Source of the DNA: an uncultured Sphingobacteriia bacterium
Lineage (GTDB): Bacteria > Bacteroidota > Bacteroidia > Chitinophagales > Chitinophagaceae
Reading direction: 5' to 3'
DNA length: 10,372 nt
Assembly: GCA_945957225.1 (NCBI GenBank)
Contig: CAMFKK010000047.1
Span: 1-10,372, forward strand
This document shows positions 7,267-10,372 of the stretch, one piece after another. Under the pieces are notes generated by a model. That model was not told where the DNA came from. It saw only the letters and a program-made list of their open reading frames with translations, and did no database searches. Within the stretch, counting starts at the first letter, position 1; each line of letters opens with the position of its first letter. The position numbers were made by a program, and so were the translations under genes.

Positions 7267-7288
7267 AAGATATATTGTGAGATTTTTG

Positions 7289-7312
7289 AAGGGACCGGTG
7301 GTCCCTTTTTTT
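7289..7312 (+). terminator. Rho-independent terminator after rfbD
   Basis: AAGGGACC (7289-7296) pairs with GGTCCCTT (7300-7307) over an 8 bp perfect stem with a GGT loop, followed by a run of seven T (7306-7312). It starts 22 bp after the rfbD stop. Confidence 0.88.
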
Positions 7313-7318
7313 GTTGGG

Positions 7319-7485
7319 AGATTGGCGTCCAGCATTGCTGCGCTTGCTGTGAGGCTCCCTTCGGTCGCAATTTTGAAGATTGGCAGATTTCTGTCCAGCA
7401 TTGCTGCGCTCGCTGGGTGTGGGGCTCCCTTTGGTCGCATGTTTAATGAGAGGGGAATATTTGTCCAGCATTGCTGCGCTCGCTG
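7319..7485. repeat. Three-copy GC-rich interspersed direct repeat
   Basis: A 23 bp core beginning GTCCAGCATTGCTGCGCT occurs at 7327-7349, 7393-7415 and 7463-7485. The second and third copies are identical, and the first has one substitution (cgctTgctg for cgctCgctg). Start-to-start distances are 66 and 70 bp. A second module, GGCTCCCTTCGGTCGCA, follows the first core (7353-7369) and recurs after the second (7423-7439) with one change. A short AGATTGGC precedes the first two cores (7319-7326, 7377-7384). The unit is thus a composite of about 66-70 bp present about two and a half times. The core contains inverted CAGCA/TGCTG and CCAGC/GCTGG arms that could form small hairpins. Confidence 0.85.
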
Positions 7486-7503
7486 GGGCGTTCTTGACTG
7501 GAT

Positions 7504-7537
7504 TGCCTGCCGCTCCGCTTTGCGGAGCGAGCAGGCA
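7504..7537. repeat. Strong GC-rich inverted repeat (hairpin)
   Basis: TGCCTGC plus CGCTCCGC (7504-7518) pairs with GCGGAGCG (7522-7529) plus GCAGGCA (7531-7537). This gives 15 base pairs with a TTT loop and a single bulged A at 7530. No T run follows on either strand, so it is not a typical intrinsic terminator. It lies directly after the third repeat core and may belong to the same intergenic element. Confidence 0.8.
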
Positions 7538-7564
7538 TCCTTTCTGAGGGGCATTACCCAAGTG

Positions 7565-7600
7565 ACTACGCCCCGCTATCGCGGGGCTAGTTTTTCTTTT
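7565..7600 (+). terminator. Terminator-like hairpin, plus strand
   Basis: GCCCCGC (7570-7576) pairs with GCGGGGC (7581-7587) around a TATC loop, and the stem extends past a bulged C by ACTA/TAGT. TTTTTCTTTT (7591-7600) follows. It faces the tRNA terminator from the other strand and would stop read-through from rfbD. No gene ends immediately upstream of it. Confidence 0.65.
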
Positions 7601-7635
7601 CTGTTCGCTCAGTTGAGCAAGCTCACTTCGCTCCC

Positions 7636-7668
7636 AAAAAAGAAAAACCCGCAGCTACTGCTGCGGGT
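7636..7668 (-). terminator. Rho-independent terminator of tRNA-Gln
   Basis: Read on the minus strand, CCCGCAGC, an AGTA loop and GCTGCGGG form an 8 bp perfect stem (7667-7648), followed by TTTTTCTTTTTT (7647-7636). It begins 7 bp beyond the tRNA 3' end, the expected position for a monocistronic tRNA transcript. Confidence 0.88.
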
Positions 7669-7674
7669 CACTTG

Positions 7675-7745
7675 TTGCCCGACCTGGATTCGAACCAAGA
7701 CATACTGAACCAAAATCAGTTGTACTACCCTTATACTATCAGGCA
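7675..7745 (-). tRNA. tRNA-Gln, anticodon UUG
   Basis: The minus strand folds into a complete 71 nt cloverleaf. The acceptor arm pairs TGCCTGA (7745-7739) with TCGGGCA (7682-7676), with discriminator A at 7675. The D arm is short. The anticodon stem is ACTGA/TCAGT around the loop TTTTGGT (7715-7709), putting anticodon TTG at 7713-7711, which reads CAA (and CAG by wobble) for glutamine. The variable loop has 4 nt. The T arm is CTTGG/CCAGG around TTCGAAT. The 3' CCA is not encoded (the next bases on the minus strand are CAA) and must be added after transcription. It stands alone, with a promoter upstream and a terminator downstream. Confidence 0.95.
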
Positions 7746-7775
7746 ATTCCCCCATCCGTTTGATTGAATGGGCTG

Positions 7776-7807
7776 CAAAAATAGGGTTGCGCGCAAAATG
7801 TTCCAAA
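7776..7807 (-). promoter_or_regulatory. Bacteroidota-type promoter of tRNA-Gln
   Basis: On the minus strand TTTG (7807-7804) is followed after 20 bp by TATTTTTG (7783-7776), matching the -33 TTTG and -7 TAnnTTTG consensus with normal spacing. Transcription would begin near 7770-7773, about 25 nt before the mature tRNA 5' end. A second identical TATTTTTG lies at 7854-7847 with only a weak CTTG at the -33 position, and could be a minor upstream promoter. Confidence 0.65.
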
Positions 7808-7977
7808 TTTTTTAAAGCTATTCTGCTCAAATACCTACTGTTACTGCAAAAATAATTCTTTGAGGAACTTAAATCAAGACATGTGACGCAGAAAATTGGG
7901 GTAATTGAGTGGGGGAGAGGATTTTAACATTTATATTTATTGCCAATTCATACCATTAAATTGATTCAATCAAAGCC

Positions 7978-8658
7978 ATGACCAACAAACTCATTTTATT
8001 AGGCGTATTTGTAGCCTGTATGATCCTGATGTCTTTTAGATATGACAAGAAAAAGAAAGTACTGTTCTTTGGAGATAGTATTACCCAAGCTGGGGTAAAC
8101 CCTGGAGGGTATATCCGTTTAATAGACACCCTGATCCAAAAAGAGGGGTTGACTGACAAGTATGAGACCATTGGGGCTGGGGTGAGTGGCAATAAAGTAT
8201 ATGACCTTTACCTGCGTTTGGAGCAGGATGTTTTGCAAAAAAGTCCAGACATTGTACTAATCTATATTGGGGTGAACGATGTATGGCATAAAGCCAGTTC
8301 TGGAACCGGAACAGACTATGATAAGTTTGGGAAGTTCTATGAGGCATTGGTCAACAAGATCCAGGCGGGTGGAGCCAAAGTGATTTTATGTACGCCTGCG
8401 GCTATTGGAGAGCGTCATGACAATAGTAATCAGCAAGACGGTGACTTGAACCAATACAGCAATTGGATTAGAAGTTTTGCGGCTAAAAAGCAATTGCCAT
8501 TAGTTGATTTAAGAAGCTTGTTCCACGAGTATTCTTTGAAGAACAATCCTGAGAACAAAGAGAAGGGCATTTTGACTTCTGACAGGGTGCACTTAAACCC
8601 CGCCGGTCAGCAATTTGTGGCTGATGCCATGTGGAAAGAAATTAAGGCCGTTAAATAG
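7978..8658 (+). CDS. SGNH/GDSL-family hydrolase, probably exported
   Basis: Esterase or deacetylase of the SGNH superfamily; the substrate cannot be told from the sequence. All four family blocks are present in 226 residues. Block I is FGDSIT at 31-36 with nucleophile Ser34. Block II is GAGVSGN at 66-72 with the oxyanion Gly. Block III is IGVND at 97-101 with Asn100. Block V is DRVHLNP at 202-208 with Asp202 and His205 completing the triad. Residues 4-20 (KLILLGVFVACMILMSF) form one hydrophobic helix after a short basic N-terminus, indicating a signal peptide or membrane anchor; Cys14 sits in a poor lipobox context, so lipoprotein status is doubtful. The gene is monocistronic, bounded upstream by the tRNA region and downstream by a bidirectional terminator. 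Sugar deacetylation of surface polysaccharide is possible but only inferred. Confidence 0.93.
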   Translation: MTNKLILLGVFVACMILMSFRYDKKKKVLFFGDSITQAGVNPGGYIRLIDTLIQKEGLTDKYETIGAGVSGNKVYDLYLRLEQDVLQKSPDIVLIYIGVNDVWHKASSGTGTDYDKFGKFYEALVNKIQAGGAKVILCTPAAIGERHDNSNQQDGDLNQYSNWIRSFAAKKQLPLVDLRSLFHEYSLKNNPENKEKGILTSDRVHLNPAGQQFVADAMWKEIKAVK

Positions 8659-8674
8659 CCAATCACCATCAAAG

Positions 8675-8708
8675 AAAAAGGGTTGTGCCATCCGGTTCAA
8701 CCCTTTTT
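8675..8708. terminator. Bidirectional terminator between the hydrolase and tyrS
   Basis: AAAAAGGGTTG (8675-8685) pairs with CAACCCTTTTT (8698-8708), an 11 bp perfect stem with a 12 nt loop. T-rich tails follow on both strands, so one hairpin can end the convergent hydrolase and tyrS transcripts. It lies 16 bp after the hydrolase stop and 18 bp from the tyrS stop. Confidence 0.9.
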
Positions 8709-8726
8709 TATTTGCTAAATCAAAGC

Positions 8727-10010
8727 TTATACGGCCTTAACTAAGTAATAGTTTTTCTTGCCCTTTTGAACCAGTAGGTATTTGTCTTGTAATAAATCGC
8801 CCAAGCCAATACTTGTTTTATCCGTTGAAATCTTGGTTTTATTCAAACTCAAGCCACCAGCCTGCCACATTTTGCGGGCTTCGCCCTTGCTGGGGAAAAT
8901 CTGGGTATCGGCCAAAAAGCTCACAATTTCAAATCCGTCGCTAAGTGTTCCACGGGCAATCTCAATACTTGGTACCCCTTCCATCACTTGTAAGAGTTGT
9001 TCCTCATTCAGGCTTTGGAGAATCTCGGTTGTGGCATTACCAAATAGGATCTCAGAAGCTTTAACGGCAAATTCATAATCGGCCCTGCTATGTACAAAAC
9101 AGGTTAGTTCCTCGGCCAATTTCTTTTGCAAAGCGCGCTCGTGAGGGGCAGCTTCCTGTTGCAATAAAAGCGCTTCAATTGCTTCTTTTGACAGTAGGGT
9201 AAAGATCTTGATCCATTTTTTTGCGTCCTCGTCACTGGCGTTTAACCAGAACTGATAGAATTGGTAAGGGCTGGTCTTTTTGGGGTCCAACCATACATTG
9301 CCCTTCTCGGTCTTGCCAAATTTGCCGCCATCGGCCTTGGTAATCAGTGGGCAGGTAAAGGCAAAAGCCTCGCCACCGGCCTTTCTTCTAACCAGCTCGG
9401 TTCCTGTTACTATATTGCCCCATTGGTCAGACCCACCCATTTGCAATTTGCAATTGCGGTTCTGATAAAGCCAGTAAAAATCATAACCCTGCACCAGTTG
9501 GTAGGTAAATTCTGTAAAACTCATCCCGGTTTCGCCTTCCAAGCGCTTTTTCACGCTATCCTTGGCCATCATATAATTCACGGTTATATGCTTACCTACG
9601 TCTCTAATAAAGTGCAAAAAGCTAAAGTCTTTGAACCAGTCATAGTTGTTCACCAGTTCTGCTGCATTGGGTTTATCAGAGTTAAAGTCTAAGAATTTGC
9701 TCAATTGCTTGCGCACACCTTCTTGGTTAAACTGCAAAATTTCTTCGCTCAAGAGGTTTCTTTCCTCGCTCTTGCCACTAGGATCACCCACCATACCGGT
9801 GGCACCACCCACCAATGCAAAGGGTTTATGACCAGCTTTCTGAAGATGCACCAAGAGTAAAATAGGAACCAGGCTTCCAATATGTAGACTGTCTGAAGTG
9901 GGGTCAAAGCCAATATAGCCAGACACCATTTCTTTTTCCAATAATTCCTTTGTTCCGGGCATGATATCCTGGATCATTCCCCTCCATTGTAAATCTTCTA
10001 TCAAATGCAT
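8727..10010 (-). CDS. tyrS: Tyrosyl-tRNA synthetase
   Basis: Class I aminoacyl-tRNA synthetase that charges tRNA-Tyr with tyrosine in the cytoplasm. The 427 residues match the standard bacterial TyrS. The Rossmann catalytic core has YIGFDPTSDSLHIGS at 32-46 with the HIGH-type signature HIGS at 43-46. Tyrosine-binding YQLVQGYDF is at 170-178 and QMGGSDQWGN at 190-199. KFGKT at 230-234 is the KMSKS-type loop. A C-terminal S4-like RNA-binding domain spans about 365-427 (FPSKGEARKMWQAGGLSLN). The start MHLIEDL is the normal beginning for the family. It is divergent from the RDD gene with 83 bp between the two starts, and has a good -7 promoter box 17 bp upstream. All signatures are intact. Confidence 0.98.
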   Translation of the reverse strand: MHLIEDLQWRGMIQDIMPGTKELLEKEMVSGYIGFDPTSDSLHIGSLVPILLLVHLQKAGHKPFALVGGATGMVGDPSGKSEERNLLSEEILQFNQEGVRKQLSKFLDFNSDKPNAAELVNNYDWFKDFSFLHFIRDVGKHITVNYMMAKDSVKKRLEGETGMSFTEFTYQLVQGYDFYWLYQNRNCKLQMGGSDQWGNIVTGTELVRRKAGGEAFAFTCPLITKADGGKFGKTEKGNVWLDPKKTSPYQFYQFWLNASDEDAKKWIKIFTLLSKEAIEALLLQQEAAPHERALQKKLAEELTCFVHSRADYEFAVKASEILFGNATTEILQSLNEEQLLQVMEGVPSIEIARGTLSDGFEIVSFLADTQIFPSKGEARKMWQAGGLSLNKTKISTDKTSIGLGDLLQDKYLLVQKGKKNYYLVKAV

Positions 10011-10027
10011 CTCTTAGTCAATTTGCG

Positions 10028-10035
10028 CAAAAGTA
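10028..10035 (-). promoter_or_regulatory. Candidate -7 promoter box for tyrS
   Basis: On the minus strand the sequence is TACTTTTG, an exact TAnnTTTG match ending 17 bp before the tyrS ATG. No clear TTG is found at the -33 distance. I saw no T-box or other leader structure, and the short leader leaves no room for one downstream of this box. Confidence 0.45.
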
Positions 10036-10056
10036 ATTAGTTCTCTTGGTTGGCTA

Positions 10057-10089
10057 TTGAAATTTAATGGGCTAAAGCCGATATTTTTG
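10057..10089 (+). promoter_or_regulatory. Candidate promoter for the RDD-family gene
   Basis: TTG at 10057-10059 and TATTTTTG at 10082-10089 match the -33 and -7 consensus with a 22 bp gap. The -7 box ends 4 bp before the ATG at 10094, so transcription would begin at or next to the start codon. Confidence 0.5.
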
Positions 10090-10093
10090 CAGC

Positions 10094-10348
10094 ATGAATG
10101 AAAACTTGCAAAAAGTGGGGGATGGTACCAGGGTCCTAAATTTTCTAGTAGATGGACTTTTGGTCTTTTTGTTGGCCATGGGCGGCTTCCAGTTTTGGAA
10201 ATTTTATGTAGTTTATTGGCATTATAAACCCATAAATTTTTGGTGGTTTTTTGCTGGCGCGATGTTTGTTTTTTATTTTCTATTTGAATTATTATTTCAA
10301 AAAACACCAGGTAAGTGGTTAACAGTCACTAAAGTAGTTGGTTTAAAG
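10094..10348 (+). CDS. RDD-family membrane protein, N-terminal part (truncated by contig end)
   Basis: Eighty-five genuine residues begin MNENLQKVGDGTRVLNFLVD and run without a stop to the end of the genomic sequence. Arg13 with NFLVD at 16-20 is the N-terminal RDD signature in the first membrane helix (about 15-33). A second hydrophobic segment covers about 50-68, followed by FELLFQKTPGKWLTVTKVVG at 64-83, the conserved loop after the second helix (E...QKTPGK). RDD proteins are small integral membrane proteins of mostly unknown role; some have been linked to ion transport. The frame continues for eight more codons only because the adapter happens to be in frame (LSLIHISE), and those residues are not biological. 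The gene is divergent from tyrS. No alternative Met lies nearby in frame. Confidence 0.88.
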
Positions 10349-10372
10349 CTGTCTCTTATACACATCTCCGAG
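10349..10372. other. Nextera (Tn5 transposase) adapter left on the contig end
   Basis: The last 24 bases begin with the 19 bp Tn5 mosaic end CTGTCTCTTATACACATCT and continue CCGAG. This equals the start of the reverse complement of the Nextera read-2 transposase adapter; the read-1 adapter would continue GACGC instead. It is library sequence, not genome, and marks this edge as a raw contig end. Confidence 0.97.

Larger units (their letters stand above)
7267..7977. other. 711 bp region without a protein gene
   Basis: Between rfbD and the GDSL hydrolase there is no credible protein gene. From left to right it holds the rfbD terminator, a three-copy direct repeat, a long GC-rich hairpin, a plus-strand terminator-like hairpin, the minus-strand tRNA-Gln with its terminator, and a promoter-bearing A/T-rich leader. 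Open frames through it read across repeats, hairpins and the tRNA and look unlike any protein. Nothing recognisable was seen between about 7855 and 7977 apart from the approach to the hydrolase start. Confidence 0.8.

Noticed and set aside
7327..7485. Regularly spaced repeats suggesting a CRISPR array
   Set aside because: Only three cores occur, and the 43 and 47 bp intervals are not unrelated spacers because both contain the same GGCTCCCTT-GGTCGCA module. No cas gene is nearby.
7132..7708. Open frames on both strands across the repeat and hairpin region
   Set aside because: They run through rfbD antisense, repeats, terminators and the tRNA, encode repeated Ser/Ala/Arg/Cys-rich peptides set by the DNA repeats, and resemble no protein family.
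10011..10093. T-box or other riboswitch upstream of tyrS
   Set aside because: The gap to the divergent gene is only 83 bp with a promoter box 17 bp before the ATG, and no specifier or antiterminator structure is visible.
10014..10307. Minus-strand open frame upstream of tyrS
   Set aside because: It lies antisense to the RDD gene, whose membrane-protein signatures are clear. The peptide has no recognisable domain, and the tyrS promoter box lies inside it.

Overview
The window is a roughly 10.4 kb contig of housekeeping and cell-surface genes from a bacterium of the Bacteroidota, most likely a Chitinophagaceae-type organism (phylum fairly sure, family a guess). The evidence is as follows: no start codon has a clear Shine-Dalgarno sequence; several intergenic gaps carry the phylum's TAnnTTTG -7 promoter box; Kdo transferase implies a Gram-negative envelope; and the proteins read like members of that phylum. 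The window appears to be a whole assembly contig. The left edge cuts a ccmB gene, and the last 24 bases are Nextera sequencing adapter, not genome.

Layout from the left: minus-strand tdk (thymidine kinase) overlaps a truncated ccmB (heme exporter permease). A plus-strand conserved protein of unknown function then runs tail to tail into minus-strand waaA (Kdo transferase, lipid A core). Next is a tight plus-strand sugar-nucleotide operon: a DegT-family aminotransferase, ugd (UDP-glucose to UDP-glucuronate) and a UDP-xylose synthase (UDP-glucuronate to UDP-xylose). A strong terminator closes it, and rfbD (last step of dTDP-L-rhamnose) starts only 17 bp later with its own terminator behind it. 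Together with waaA these genes supply precursors for LPS, O-antigen or exopolysaccharide. No glycosyltransferase, flippase or polymerase is present here.

Positions 7267-7977 hold no protein gene. They contain the rfbD terminator, a three-copy GC-rich direct repeat, a cluster of strong hairpins and terminators, and a minus-strand tRNA-Gln(UUG) with its terminator and a good promoter match. After that come a plus-strand SGNH/GDSL hydrolase, a bidirectional terminator, and minus-strand tyrS (tyrosyl-tRNA synthetase). Divergent from tyrS is a truncated RDD-family membrane protein that runs off the contig into adapter.

I found no convincing undescribed system: no CRISPR array, transposase, phage gene or defence cassette. 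The points most worth checking are the adapter tail, the short repeat family, the strong G skew in the 3' half of rfbD, the unknown conserved protein beside waaA, and a possible leaderless start at the RDD gene.
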